From Thiobacillus sp. (lineage in GTDB: Bacteria > Pseudomonadota > Gammaproteobacteria > Burkholderiales > Thiobacillaceae): 64,000 nucleotides of DNA. A model generated the notes under the pieces. That model was not told the origin of the DNA and ran no database searches. It was given only the letters and a program-made list of their open reading frames with translations. Location of the stretch: contig WGNC01000008.1 of NCBI GenBank assembly GCA_016124745.1, positions 248,001 through 312,000 on the forward strand, read 5' to 3'. Shown here piece after piece: positions 18,153 through 27,167 of the stretch (its first letter is position 1; every line of letters begins with the position of its first letter). Both the position numbers and the translations under genes were made by a program.

Positions 18153-18253
18153 GGCGAAACCATAGCAGATTCCCGTTGCGTGATGCACAACAGCAGATGG
18201 CGTCGCGAGGGCGTTTCGGTACCGGTTTCGTTTGCCGGGGCAAGGCGCCTCCG

Positions 18254-18292
18254 GTAAAATCACGCGTTTCCCAAGGCTTTGTTTTGCCTTGG
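18254..18292 (+). promoter_or_regulatory. Promoter -10 and leader hairpin before the aminotransferase operon
   Basis: TAAAAT at 18255-18260 could be a -10 element. The leader then forms CCAAGGC-N8-GCCTTGG (18271-18292) followed by TTTTG, similar to a weak intrinsic terminator placed before the coding start. It could attenuate the alaA-hom-thrC operon or simply be a leader structure; no leader peptide rich in Thr or Ile codons was seen. Confidence 0.3.
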
Positions 18293-18303
18293 TTTTGTGC
18301 AGG

Positions 18304-19566
18304 ATGACCAGGAAGATCGCCGTGACGGCCGACAACAAGCCACGCTTACGCACCATCCACAAATCGTTCAAGCTCGACAACGTCTGCTACGACATTCGGG
18401 GTCCGGTGATGGCGCGCGCGCGGCAGATGGAGGAAGAGGGCCATCGCATCATCAAGCTGAACATCGGCAACCCGGCGCCGTTCGGCTTCGAGGCGCCCGA
18501 GGAGATCGTGCAGGACGTGATCCTGAACCTGCCCAATGCATCGGGCTACAGCGATTCCAAGGGGCTGTTCTCGGCGCGCAAGGCGATCATGCACGAGACC
18601 CAGCGCAAGGGCATTGCCGGCGTTCAGATCGACGACATCTTCGTCGGCAACGGCGTGTCGGAACTCATCGTGATGGCGATGCAGGCATTGCTGAACAATG
18701 GCGACGAAGTCCTGGTGCCTGCCCCCGACTATCCGCTGTGGACGGCGGCGGTGAGTCTGGGCGGCGGCAAGCCGCGCCACTACCTGTGCGACGAGGGGGC
18801 CGGCTGGCTGCCGGATCTGGACGACATTCGCGCCAAGATCACTCCCCATACCCGCGCCATCGTCGTCATCAATCCGAACAATCCCACCGGCGCGTTGTAT
18901 CCGACCACGCTGTTGCTGGAAATTCTCGAAATCGCGCGCCAGCATCAGTTGATCGTGTATGCCGACGAAATCTACGACAAGGTGCTGTTCGACGGCGTCA
19001 CGCACACCTCGCTCGCTTCGCTGGCCGACGACGTGCTCATCGTCACCTTCAACGGCCTGTCGAAAAACTACCGTGCCTGCGGCTACCGTTCGGGCTGGCT
19101 GATCGTGTCGGGCGACAAGCGCCACGCCAGGGATTACCTGGAAGGCCTGAGCATGCTGGCGTCGATGCGCCTGTGTTCCAATGTGCCTGGACAATATGCA
19201 ATCCAGACGGCCCTCGGCGGCTATCAGAGCATCAACGACCTGGTCGCGCCGAGCGGACGGCTGACGCGCCAGCGCGATCTGGCACACGAGCTGCTGACCC
19301 TGATTCCCGGCGTGACGTGCGTGAAACCCAAGGCGGCGATGTACCTGTTCCCCAGGCTCGACCCCAAGCTCTACCCCATCCATGACGACCAGAAGTTCAT
19401 TCTCAACCTGCTCGAAGAGGAGCGCGTGCTCGTGGTGCAGGGCAGCGGCTTCAACTGGCCGCGACCCGACCATATCCGCGTGGTGTTCCTGCCGCATGAG
19501 GAAGATTTGACCGAGGCGATCGGGCGCATGAGCCGGTTCCTCGACCGCCAGCGTGCACATCGCTGA
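18304..19566 (+). CDS. alaA: PLP-dependent aminotransferase, AlaA-like
   Basis: About 420 residues, fold type I aminotransferase. The N-terminus LDNVCYDIRGPVMARARQ with KLNIGNPAPFGFEAPEEI is typical of AlaA (YfbQ), the glutamate-pyruvate transaminase. PNNPTGALYP contains the substrate-binding Asn and YADEIYDKVLFDG the PLP-binding Asp/Tyr; the Schiff-base Lys is in FNGLSKNYRACGYRSGW. The start is uncertain: ATG 18304 has almost no ribosome binding site, while GTG 18322 has AGGAAG at good spacing. It is the first of three genes with hom and thrC, a common betaproteobacterial arrangement. Confidence 0.88.
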   Translation: MTRKIAVTADNKPRLRTIHKSFKLDNVCYDIRGPVMARARQMEEEGHRIIKLNIGNPAPFGFEAPEEIVQDVILNLPNASGYSDSKGLFSARKAIMHETQRKGIAGVQIDDIFVGNGVSELIVMAMQALLNNGDEVLVPAPDYPLWTAAVSLGGGKPRHYLCDEGAGWLPDLDDIRAKITPHTRAIVVINPNNPTGALYPTTLLLEILEIARQHQLIVYADEIYDKVLFDGVTHTSLASLADDVLIVTFNGLSKNYRACGYRSGWLIVSGDKRHARDYLEGLSMLASMRLCSNVPGQYAIQTALGGYQSINDLVAPSGRLTRQRDLAHELLTLIPGVTCVKPKAAMYLFPRLDPKLYPIHDDQKFILNLLEEERVLVVQGSGFNWPRPDHIRVVFLPHEEDLTEAIGRMSRFLDRQRAHR

Positions 19567-19589
19567 TTTTTAATTTGACGAGAAATTAG

Positions 19590-20903
19590 ATGAAACCCAT
19601 CAATGTTGGCCTGCTGGGCCTGGGAACCGTCGGTGGCGGCACGCTCACCGTGCTGCGCCGCAATGCCGAAGAAATCAGCCGTCGCGCCGGGCGCGACATC
19701 CGCGTGCTGCGCGCGGCCGTGCGCAACCTTGAAAAGGCCCGTGCGCTGGCAGGCGACCTGCCGCTGTCGACCAATCCGTTCGACGTCGTCGACGACCCTG
19801 AAATCGATATCGTGGTCGAGCTGATCGGCGGTCTGGAACCTGCCAGGGAACTGGTACTGCAGGCGATCGCCAACGGCAAGCACGTGGTGACCGCCAACAA
19901 GCATCTGGTCGCCAAATACGGCAACGAGATTTTTGCCGCGGCGCAGGCCAGGGGCGTGATGGTCGCGTTCGAGGCCGCGGTGGCGGGCGGCATACCGATC
20001 ATCAAGGCGCTGCGCGAAGGCCTCACGGCCAACCGCATCGAATGGCTGGCCGGCATCATCAACGGCACCAGTAACTTCATCCTCACCGAAATGCGCGACA
20101 AGGGCGCGGCCTTCGAGGACGTGCTGAAGGAAGCGCAGGCGCTGGGATACGCCGAGGCGGACCCGACCTTCGACATCGAGGGCATCGACGCCGCACACAA
20201 GCTCACCATCCTGTCGGCGATCGCCTTCGGCATCCCGATGCAGTTCGACCGCGCCTATACGGAAGGCATTTCGAAACTGACGCGCGAGGATGTGCAGTAC
20301 GCCGAGGAACTCGGCTACCGCATCAAGCTCTTGGGCATCGCACGCCGCGCGGAGAACGGCATCGAGCTGCGCGTGCATCCGACGCTGATTCCGGAGCGCC
20401 GCCTGATCGCCAACGTCGACGGCGCGATGAACGCCGTGCTGGTGCTGGGCGATGCCGTCGGACCGACGCTGTACTACGGCGCCGGCGCCGGCGCCGAGCC
20501 GACCGCTTCCGCCGTGGTGGCCGACCTGGTCGACGTGACGCGCCTGCACACGGCCGACCCGCACCATCGCGTCCCGCATCTGGCGTTCCAGCCGGATCAG
20601 CTGGCGGCCACGCCGATCCTGCCGATGGAGGAAGTGCGCACGGCGTATTACCTGCGCCTGCATGCATATGACCGCCCCGGCGTGCTGGCCGACATCACGC
20701 GTATCCTGGCCGACGGCGACATCTCGATCGACGCCATGGTGCAGAAGGAGCCCGCGGAAGGCGACGAACTGGTCAATATCATCCTGCTGACGCACATCAC
20801 GGTGGAAAAGAACATCAATGCCGCGATTGCGAAGATCGAGGCACTGGATAGCGTGTCGGGTCAGGTGATGCGCATCCGCCTCGAAGAACTGGCGGCCAAG
20901 TAA
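19590..20903 (+). CDS. hom: Homoserine dehydrogenase
   Basis: A 437-residue enzyme that reduces aspartate semialdehyde to homoserine. The NAD(P)-binding N-terminus is VGLLGLGTVGGGTL; VTANKHLVAKYG and the catalytic region EAAVAGGIPIIKALREGL...AGIINGTSNFILTEM follow. A C-terminal ACT domain (about residues 350-430, YDRPGVLADITRILAD) should give feedback control by threonine. The stop TAA overlaps the thrC ATG by one base (20903). Confidence 0.97.
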   Translation: MKPINVGLLGLGTVGGGTLTVLRRNAEEISRRAGRDIRVLRAAVRNLEKARALAGDLPLSTNPFDVVDDPEIDIVVELIGGLEPARELVLQAIANGKHVVTANKHLVAKYGNEIFAAAQARGVMVAFEAAVAGGIPIIKALREGLTANRIEWLAGIINGTSNFILTEMRDKGAAFEDVLKEAQALGYAEADPTFDIEGIDAAHKLTILSAIAFGIPMQFDRAYTEGISKLTREDVQYAEELGYRIKLLGIARRAENGIELRVHPTLIPERRLIANVDGAMNAVLVLGDAVGPTLYYGAGAGAEPTASAVVADLVDVTRLHTADPHHRVPHLAFQPDQLAATPILPMEEVRTAYYLRLHAYDRPGVLADITRILADGDISIDAMVQKEPAEGDELVNIILLTHITVEKNINAAIAKIEALDSVSGQVMRIRLEELAAK

Positions 20904-22327
20904 TGAACTACCTCAGCACGCGCGGTCTGGCACCGCAATTACGCTTTTCCGAAATCCTGCTCGGCGGGCTGGCCAGCGACGGCGGCCTGTACGTGCCGGA
21001 AAGCTATCCTCGCCTGAGCGCCGCCGATCTGGCGGCGATGCGCGGCATGAATTACCGTGACCTCGCCTTCGCCGTGCTGTCGCGCCTGATCGACGACATT
21101 CCGCACGACGATCTGCGCAGGCTGATCGACAGGACCTACACGGCGGAGGTCTACCGCTACACGACGAATGGCGAAAACGCGCAGGACATCACCCCGCTGA
21201 AAACGCTGGAACCCGGCCTGCACGTGCTGGCACTTTCGAACGGTCCGACGCTGGCGTTCAAGGACATGGCAATGCAGCTGCTGGGCAACCTGTTCGAGTA
21301 TGTGCTCGACAAGACCCACGGCGAACTGAATATTCTCGGTGCCACTTCCGGCGACACCGGCTCCGCTGCCGAATACGCGATGCGCGGCAAGCGCGGCATC
21401 CGTGTCTTCATGCTGTCGCCGGTGCACGGCATGACGCGGTTCCAGCAGGCGCAGATGTATGCGCTGCAGGACGCCAACATCCACAACCTGGTGATACGCG
21501 GTGTGTTCGACCAGTGCCAGGACATCGTCAAGGCGGTATCGAACGATCTCGATTTCAAGGCACGCCACCGCATCGGCGCGGTCAACTCGATCAACTGGGC
21601 GCGCGTCGCGGCGCAGAGCGTGTACTACTTCAAGGCCTACTTCGCGGCGACACACAGCAATGAGCAGAGTGTGTCGTTCTCGGTGCCGTCGGGCAATTTC
21701 GGCAACGTCTGCGCCGGCCACATCGCGCGCCAGATGGGCCTGCCGATCGAGAAGCTGATCGTCGCGACCAACGAGAACGACGTCCTCGACGAATTCTTCA
21801 GGACCGGCGTCTATCGCCCGCGACCGGAGACGCAGCACACCTCCAGCCCGTCGATGGACATTTCCAAGGCGTCCAACTTCGAGCGCTTCGTGTTCGACCT
21901 GACCGGGCGCGATGCGGCCAGGATCCGCAGCCTTTGGAACGCCGTGGAATCCGGCGGCAGTTTCGATCTGAAGGCAGATGGCCTGTTCGACCGTGTGTCC
22001 GATTTCGGCATGGCCTCGGGATCGAGCAACCATGCCAACCGTCTCGATACCATCCGCACGGTCTACGAGGTGTACGGCACCATGATCGACCCACATACCG
22101 CAGACGGCCTGAAGGTGGGGCTGGAGCATCGCGAACCGGGGGTGCCGCTGATCTGCATGGAAACGGCGCAGCCGGCAAAATTCGAGGACGCGATCCGTGA
22201 AGCGCTCGGCATCGATCCTGTGCGCCCGGCAGAGCTTGCCGATCTGGAGTCCCTGCCGCAGAGAAAGCATGTCATGGATGCCGACGTGCATGCAGTCAAG
22301 CAGTACATCGTCGACCACGCAGGCTGA
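20903..22327 (+). CDS. thrC: Threonine synthase
   Basis: A 474-residue PLP enzyme that converts O-phosphohomoserine to threonine. The start MNYLSTRGLAPQLRFSEILL and ASDGGLYVPE are typical. The PLP lysine lies in GPTLAFKDMAMQLLGN, and the phosphate-binding loop is ATSGDTGSAAEYAM. It belongs to the long ThrC type found in proteobacteria. A short hairpin (CACTGC/GCAGTG at 22329-22348) follows but lacks a T run. Confidence 0.96.
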   Translation: MNYLSTRGLAPQLRFSEILLGGLASDGGLYVPESYPRLSAADLAAMRGMNYRDLAFAVLSRLIDDIPHDDLRRLIDRTYTAEVYRYTTNGENAQDITPLKTLEPGLHVLALSNGPTLAFKDMAMQLLGNLFEYVLDKTHGELNILGATSGDTGSAAEYAMRGKRGIRVFMLSPVHGMTRFQQAQMYALQDANIHNLVIRGVFDQCQDIVKAVSNDLDFKARHRIGAVNSINWARVAAQSVYYFKAYFAATHSNEQSVSFSVPSGNFGNVCAGHIARQMGLPIEKLIVATNENDVLDEFFRTGVYRPRPETQHTSSPSMDISKASNFERFVFDLTGRDAARIRSLWNAVESGGSFDLKADGLFDRVSDFGMASGSSNHANRLDTIRTVYEVYGTMIDPHTADGLKVGLEHREPGVPLICMETAQPAKFEDAIREALGIDPVRPAELADLESLPQRKHVMDADVHAVKQYIVDHAG

Positions 22328-22524
22328 TCACTGCGCCTGCCTGCAGTGAAGACACCGGGCGATGCCGGCCAGGCGCGCGGGCGCCGCGTACGTGAGGCCC
22401 GCATGCCCGGACTCGAGTGCAAGGTGCCGCCAGCCTTGCATGAACGAGTTGGAACCGGGCTCGCGGCAGAGGATAATGGCGGCACACAATCTGGCCTGGC
22501 TCATACGCAGCTCGAAGACCCCGC

Positions 22525-23133
22525 ATGAAACTCGTCACCTCGCTCACCAGCCCCTACGGTCGCAAAGTCCGCATCGTGCTGCTCGAGAAGAAAATCCCGT
22601 TCCAGCTTCAGGTCGAGAATCCATGGGCGCCCGACAGTGTCGTGCCCACGCTCAACCCGCTCGGCAAGGTACCGGTGCTGGTGCTGGAAGACGGCGTCAG
22701 CGTGTTTGATTCGCGGGTGATCGTCGAGTATCTCGATCACATCAGCCCGGTGGGGCACCTGATTCCCAGCGAGCCGAAAATCCGCATGATGGTGCGCGGT
22801 GTCGAGGCGCTGGCCGATGGCATCACCGACGCCGCAGTCGCGGTGTATCTGGAACGAAAGCGGACACCGGAACAGCAGAGCGCAGACTGGCTGGTGCTGC
22901 AGGAAAGGACCCTGTACCGCGGACTCGAAGCGCTGGCCGAAGCACTGGGTGAGAAGGCCTTCTACCTTGGCAACAGCATGACGCTGGCAGATATTGCCTG
23001 CGTCTGCATGCTGGGTTATCTCGATCTGCGTTTTCCCGAAATCGACTGGCGCACGGCACATCCCAATCTGGCCAGGCTCGCCGATACCCTCGCCACTCGC
23101 GGGTCGTTCATGGAAACGGTTCCCGTCGTCTGA
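22525..23133 (+). CDS. Glutathione S-transferase family protein (YibF-like)
   Basis: A 202-residue protein with a thioredoxin-like N-terminal domain (MKLVTSLTSPYGRKVRIVLLEK; LNPLGKVPVLVLEDG; VFDSRVIVEYLD, the cis-Pro and the Ser/Thr glutathione site) and an all-alpha C-terminal domain (NSMTLADIACVCMLGYLD). Ser at residue 9 is the likely catalytic or glutathione-contacting residue. It lies 12 bp before msrA, so a shared transcript in oxidative-damage defence is likely. The 197 bp after thrC hold nothing else recognised. Confidence 0.88.
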   Translation: MKLVTSLTSPYGRKVRIVLLEKKIPFQLQVENPWAPDSVVPTLNPLGKVPVLVLEDGVSVFDSRVIVEYLDHISPVGHLIPSEPKIRMMVRGVEALADGITDAAVAVYLERKRTPEQQSADWLVLQERTLYRGLEALAEALGEKAFYLGNSMTLADIACVCMLGYLDLRFPEIDWRTAHPNLARLADTLATRGSFMETVPVV

Positions 23134-23145
23134 CGGAGGCACATC

Positions 23146-23685
23146 ATGGCCCATGCGGTAGCGACCCTGGCGGGCGGCTGTTTCTGGTGCATCGAAACCG
23201 TTTTCAACCGCTTGCGTGGCGTCGAATCGGCGGTGTCGGGCTATATGGGCGGCCGCACGCTGAATCCGACCTACCGGGACATCTGCAACGGCGACACCGG
23301 CCACGCCGAGGTGGTGCAGGTGAGCTTCGATCCGGAAGTGATTGCGTTCCGTGATCTGCTGGCGGTCTTCTTCACCCTGCACGACCCGACGCAGCTCAAT
23401 CGCCAGGGCAACGACGTCGGCACGCAGTATCGGTCGGCGATTTTCTGGCACACGCCGGAGCAGAAAGCCGAAGCCGAAGCGCTTATCGCCGCATTCACGG
23501 CCGAACATCGATACGATCGCCCCATCGTGACCGAAGTGACCCCAGCGATGGCCTTTTACCCCGCCGAAGCCTACCATCAGCGCTATTTCGAGCAGAATCC
23601 GATGCAGCCCTATTGCCAGTTCGTTGTGGCGCCGAAGGTGGCGAAGGCGCATGAGGAGTTTGCCTCGATCATTGAGGAGAAATAA
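23146..23685 (+). CDS. msrA: Peptide methionine-(S)-S-oxide reductase MsrA
   Basis: A 179-residue enzyme that reduces methionine-S-sulfoxide in proteins. The catalytic motif GGCFWCIE (first Cys nucleophile) lies at residues 9-16 and VSGYMGG, YRDICNGDTGHAEVVQV and YRSAIFW follow. The second Cys inside GGCFWC is unusual relative to the common GCFWG and may act in recycling. A strong ribosome binding site GGAGG precedes the ATG. Confidence 0.95.
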   Translation: MAHAVATLAGGCFWCIETVFNRLRGVESAVSGYMGGRTLNPTYRDICNGDTGHAEVVQVSFDPEVIAFRDLLAVFFTLHDPTQLNRQGNDVGTQYRSAIFWHTPEQKAEAEALIAAFTAEHRYDRPIVTEVTPAMAFYPAEAYHQRYFEQNPMQPYCQFVVAPKVAKAHEEFASIIEEK

Positions 23686-23918
23686 GGATGCCCAGAACAG
23701 TTGTCCCTATTCGTCTACTTGCCGAGGCGTGCAGATAGGCATGTCAGCAGATTTCCACCCGGTGTCCGGATATGTCCATTTCAACGGATGGGCGGATGCT
23801 AAGATGACAACTGATTTGAGTCGATTACACGCTGCTCGTGGCGAAGGTACATGAGAATTTCACTCCATTCCTGCAGAGAAACCAGGGCTGCCAGACCGAC
23901 TGCCGAAAGACACCCGAC

Positions 23919-24452
23919 ATGAAGATCCCTCGTAAGCCGATCACTCTGGCCGTCGTGCTGCTCCTCGTGTCTTCGACGGCACATGCCTCTTTCCTGCAAG
24001 GAGACACTCTGGACGCGGTGGCCAAGTGGCTCGCACTGTTCATCATCTTCTTCGTTCCGATCGGCGGCATCTGGCTGTTCTGGCTGATCCATATCCTGCC
24101 CGAGAAGGTGGCCGAGAAGCGGCACCATCCGCAGAAGGACGCGATCAAGACCCTGTGCCTGCTTTCACTGGTGTTCGGCGGCATGCTGTGGCCGTTCGCT
24201 TGGCTGTGGGCGTATACCAAACCGGTGACCTACAAGCTGGCCTACGGTACGGAAAAGCATACGGACTACTTTCTTGAAGCGGGCGAAAAAGCGATGAAAC
24301 AGGAGATGACGCTGGACGAAATCCGCGTGCTGCGCGAGGAACTCGACCAGTTGGAGACGAGGGGGCACCTCACTGCGGAACTTCTGCGGGTGCGCGACCA
24401 GCTGGTCGCGGCGGAAGTCGCGCTGCTTGCTGCAGCTGAGGGCACACGCTGA
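23919..24452 (+). CDS. DUF3302 inner-membrane protein, partner of HlyD-type adaptor
   Basis: A 177-residue protein. An N-terminal signal or TM segment (PITLAVVLLLVSSTAHASF) is followed by two TM helices (WLALFIIFFVPIGGIWLFWLI; TLCLLSLVFGGMLWPFAWLW) and a charged C-terminal coiled coil (EMTLDEIRVLREELDQLE). This matches the DUF3302/YiaW-YibI group that accompanies HlyD-like YiaV/YibH. ATG 23919 is preferred to a GTG at 23838 because the signal starts there. The stop overlaps the next start. The 233 bp upstream contain no gene I could support. Confidence 0.78.
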   Translation: MKIPRKPITLAVVLLLVSSTAHASFLQGDTLDAVAKWLALFIIFFVPIGGIWLFWLIHILPEKVAEKRHHPQKDAIKTLCLLSLVFGGMLWPFAWLWAYTKPVTYKLAYGTEKHTDYFLEAGEKAMKQEMTLDEIRVLREELDQLETRGHLTAELLRVRDQLVAAEVALLAAAEGTR

Positions 24453-25672
24453 TGGAAGCCATTCTCGCTGGGATTTATGCCTTCTTCGTCTGGCTGATTT
24501 TCATCAAGTTCAAGTGGCTGCCCTGGAACACCAAGACCCAGGTGATCGTGGTCATTATCCCTGTCGTGGCCATCACGGCGCTCATTCTGACGCTGAACAT
24601 TGTCGCGCCGTCGTCGGCCGACGTGCGGGTCATCAAATATGTGGTGCAGGTGGTACCGCAGGTACGTGGACGCGTGATCGAAGTACCGGTGACCGGCAAC
24701 GATTACGTGAAAAAGGGGGCCGTGCTGTTCAAGATCGACCCCACGCCCTACAACAACACCGTCAAGCAGCTCGAAGGCAAGCTCGCCGCCAACCAGGCCG
24801 CATTGAATGAAGCGCTGGCGGGCCTCAGCCAGGCCGGGGCCAGCGTCGGCGAGATGCGCGAGGCGGTAACCGCTGCCGGCGGCCAGATAGGCGCGCTGCG
24901 TTCCCAGCTCGACCTGGCTCGCCAGCGGGTGGCGCAGTACCGCGAACTGGTGGCAACCGGCGCCGGCGACCGCTTCGGTCTTGAGCAATGGCAGGCCAAT
25001 GCTCGCGAACTGGAAGGACAGCTGGTTGCCGCAATCGCTGCAGAATCGCAGGCGAAACTGAAACTATCGGCGAGTTCCGGTGGCGTACAGGCAACAGTGG
25101 CCCAGGCCAAGGCCAGGGTGGCGACAGCCAAGGCTCAGGAAGAGGCGACGCAGGCCGATCTCGACAATGCGCGTTGGGAATTGTCGCAAACCGTGATGGT
25201 GGCGCCGGCCAATGGCTGGGTGATGAACCTGCAGCTGCGCCCCGGCTCTTTTGTTGTGGGAATGCCCCTGGCGCCGGCCATGACCTTCGTCGAGGATGAC
25301 TACCAGGTCATCGCGCTGTATCACCAGAACGAGCTGCATCAGGCGCAGGCGGGCGATGCGGCCGAAGTGGTGCTGAAAACGCTGCCGGGTGAGGTCATCA
25401 AGGCCAGGGTGAATTCGATCGTCTGGGGCCAGGGCCAGGGCCAGTTGCCGACTTCCGGCATGCTGCCGCAGACCGGGGCAGCACCTGAGTTTCCCAACCG
25501 CTTCGCGGTCAAGCTGGACATCGAGCCCAAGGACAGGGGCATCTTCCTGGCCGCGGGAGCGTCAGGTATTGCTGCCGTCTATACGGATCGGCTGAAGGCG
25601 ATTCACATCCTGCGCATGGTGCTCCTGCGCGTGACGTCTTATACCAACTACCTCATTCTCAAATTGCACTGA
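24452..25672 (+). CDS. HlyD-family membrane fusion protein (YibH-like)
   Basis: A 406-residue periplasmic adaptor with two N-terminal TM segments (about 5-25 and 32-52), a biotinyl-lipoyl half motif (VVPQVRGRVIEVPVTGNDYVKKGAVLFKIDP), a long Ala/Gln-rich coiled-coil hairpin (about 95-250), the second lipoyl half (VMVAPANGWVMNLQLRPGSFV) and a beta-barrel domain. This is the EmrA/YibH class. It is coupled to both neighbours by 1-bp start/stop overlaps, forming an adaptor plus outer-membrane factor without an obvious transporter. Confidence 0.88.
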   Translation: MEAILAGIYAFFVWLIFIKFKWLPWNTKTQVIVVIIPVVAITALILTLNIVAPSSADVRVIKYVVQVVPQVRGRVIEVPVTGNDYVKKGAVLFKIDPTPYNNTVKQLEGKLAANQAALNEALAGLSQAGASVGEMREAVTAAGGQIGALRSQLDLARQRVAQYRELVATGAGDRFGLEQWQANARELEGQLVAAIAAESQAKLKLSASSGGVQATVAQAKARVATAKAQEEATQADLDNARWELSQTVMVAPANGWVMNLQLRPGSFVVGMPLAPAMTFVEDDYQVIALYHQNELHQAQAGDAAEVVLKTLPGEVIKARVNSIVWGQGQGQLPTSGMLPQTGAAPEFPNRFAVKLDIEPKDRGIFLAAGASGIAAVYTDRLKAIHILRMVLLRVTSYTNYLILKLH

Positions 25673-27117
25673 TGCGTGTCCTGACCCCTTTCACGCGCAC
25701 CGGAATTTCCCTGGCGGTCAGTCTGCTCGCCGGCTGCAGCTTGCTCGCACCACCGGCCAATGACGAACTGCGCAAGGACGCGCTGCCCAATGTGAGCGTG
25801 CCGCAGCAATGGAAGCAGCCGGCCGAGCCGGGCGCGGTGATGGATAGCGAATTCTGGAAATTCAACGATCCTGCGCTGGCTGAACTGGTGAAGGAAGCGC
25901 TGGCCTACAACGCCGATCTGCGCGCCGGCGCCGCCCGGGTGGAGCAGGCGCGTGGTTATGTCACCGTCGCGGGTGCGGACCTGATGCCCAGCGTCGCTGT
26001 GCTCGCCAAGGGCGGCGGCAAGTGGAGCGGCGATTACAGCGGCATGCAGACCGCGCTGATCGGCGCCACCTGGGAACTCGATGTGTGGGGGCGCCAGCGT
26101 TACGGCGCGCGTGCCGCGACCGACAGCTACGCCTCAGCCGAACTGGATTACGAATACGCGCGGCATTCGCTGACGGCATGGTTGGTGCGCAGCTGGCTGC
26201 TGGCGGTCCAGACCACGGAGCAGGAGGACTTGCTGCGGGAAATGGTGCAGTCCTCGGACAAACTGGTCGAAATGGCCCAGCTGCGCCTCAAGGCCGGCAT
26301 TGGCGATGAAACGGACGTCGCGCAGGCGCGGGCCAGTCTCGGCGAGTACCGCGACCTCCTGCGGCAGGTTCAGCTGGCGCGCACCAATGCGCTGCGTGCG
26401 CTGGAAGTGCTGCTGGGCCGCTACCCTGGTGCGGAAGTCCGGACCGCGTCGCGTCTGCCTGCCATGCCGGGCCCCATCCCGGCCGGTCTGCCGTCCGAAC
26501 TGCTGGAGCGGCGTCCCGATGTAGTCGCCGCCGAGCGGCGCGTCGCCGCAGCCTTCAACCTCACCCAGGAAGCCAAGGCCGCGCGCCTGCCCAAGCTCAG
26601 CCTGACTGCCACCTTCGGTGCCGTCTCCAGCGACCTCATCGTGCTGCAGGACAAGGACAACCCCACCTTCGGACTGGGCGGCAACCTGCTGTGGCCGCTG
26701 TTCACCGCCGGTGCGTTGCAGGCCCAGGTCGACATCCGCACCGCGGAGCAGCAGGAAGCCGTAGCCAATTACGCGACGATCGGGCTGCGCGCCTTCGACG
26801 AGGTGGAGGGCGCGCTGGCGAGCGAGACCGCGCTGCGCGAGCGGCAGGAGATCCTGAAGCAGGTGGCCACGGACAACCGTCGCGCCTTGGAACTCGTCAC
26901 GGTGCAATACAAGATCGGCAGCAGCGATTTGCGCAGCGTGCTGCAGGAGCAATTGCGGCTTTACAGCACTTTGACGACCCTGGTGCAGATCCAGGGTGAG
27001 CGGCTGGCCCAGCGCGTCAACCTGCATCTTGCACTGGGTGGCGGGTTCGGGCTGCCGGCTGCCAGCGCGGCAGCAGAGCAGCCTGTTTCCCCGCCCACCG
27101 CCAAACCGGCCAGCTGA
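25672..27117 (+). CDS. Outer-membrane efflux lipoprotein, NodT/OprM family
   Basis: A 481-residue TolC-type channel. The lipoprotein signal ends in LLAGCSLL (Cys about 22). Two repeated OEP domains each have a long coiled-coil stretch. Family motifs include WELDVWGRQRYGARAATDSY and LPSELLERRPDVVAAERRV. It should provide the outer-membrane exit for the adaptor upstream; an inner-membrane pump must be supplied by the DUF3302 protein or elsewhere. Confidence 0.9.
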   Translation: MRVLTPFTRTGISLAVSLLAGCSLLAPPANDELRKDALPNVSVPQQWKQPAEPGAVMDSEFWKFNDPALAELVKEALAYNADLRAGAARVEQARGYVTVAGADLMPSVAVLAKGGGKWSGDYSGMQTALIGATWELDVWGRQRYGARAATDSYASAELDYEYARHSLTAWLVRSWLLAVQTTEQEDLLREMVQSSDKLVEMAQLRLKAGIGDETDVAQARASLGEYRDLLRQVQLARTNALRALEVLLGRYPGAEVRTASRLPAMPGPIPAGLPSELLERRPDVVAAERRVAAAFNLTQEAKAARLPKLSLTATFGAVSSDLIVLQDKDNPTFGLGGNLLWPLFTAGALQAQVDIRTAEQQEAVANYATIGLRAFDEVEGALASETALRERQEILKQVATDNRRALELVTVQYKIGSSDLRSVLQEQLRLYSTLTTLVQIQGERLAQRVNLHLALGGGFGLPAASAAAEQPVSPPTAKPAS

Positions 27118-27167
27118 CGCACCGGCCCCGGTTCTGAAAATCCAGTCGACTTGAACAGGAGACATAC

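Noticed and set aside
22329-22348. Hairpin after thrC as an intrinsic terminator
   Set aside because: The stem CACTGC/GCAGTG is only 6 bp and no T run follows.
23686-23918. Possible small gene between msrA and the DUF3302 gene
   Set aside because: A frame from 23838 (GTG) only extends the DUF3302 gene with non-conserved residues before its signal peptide; no independent start signal or motif.
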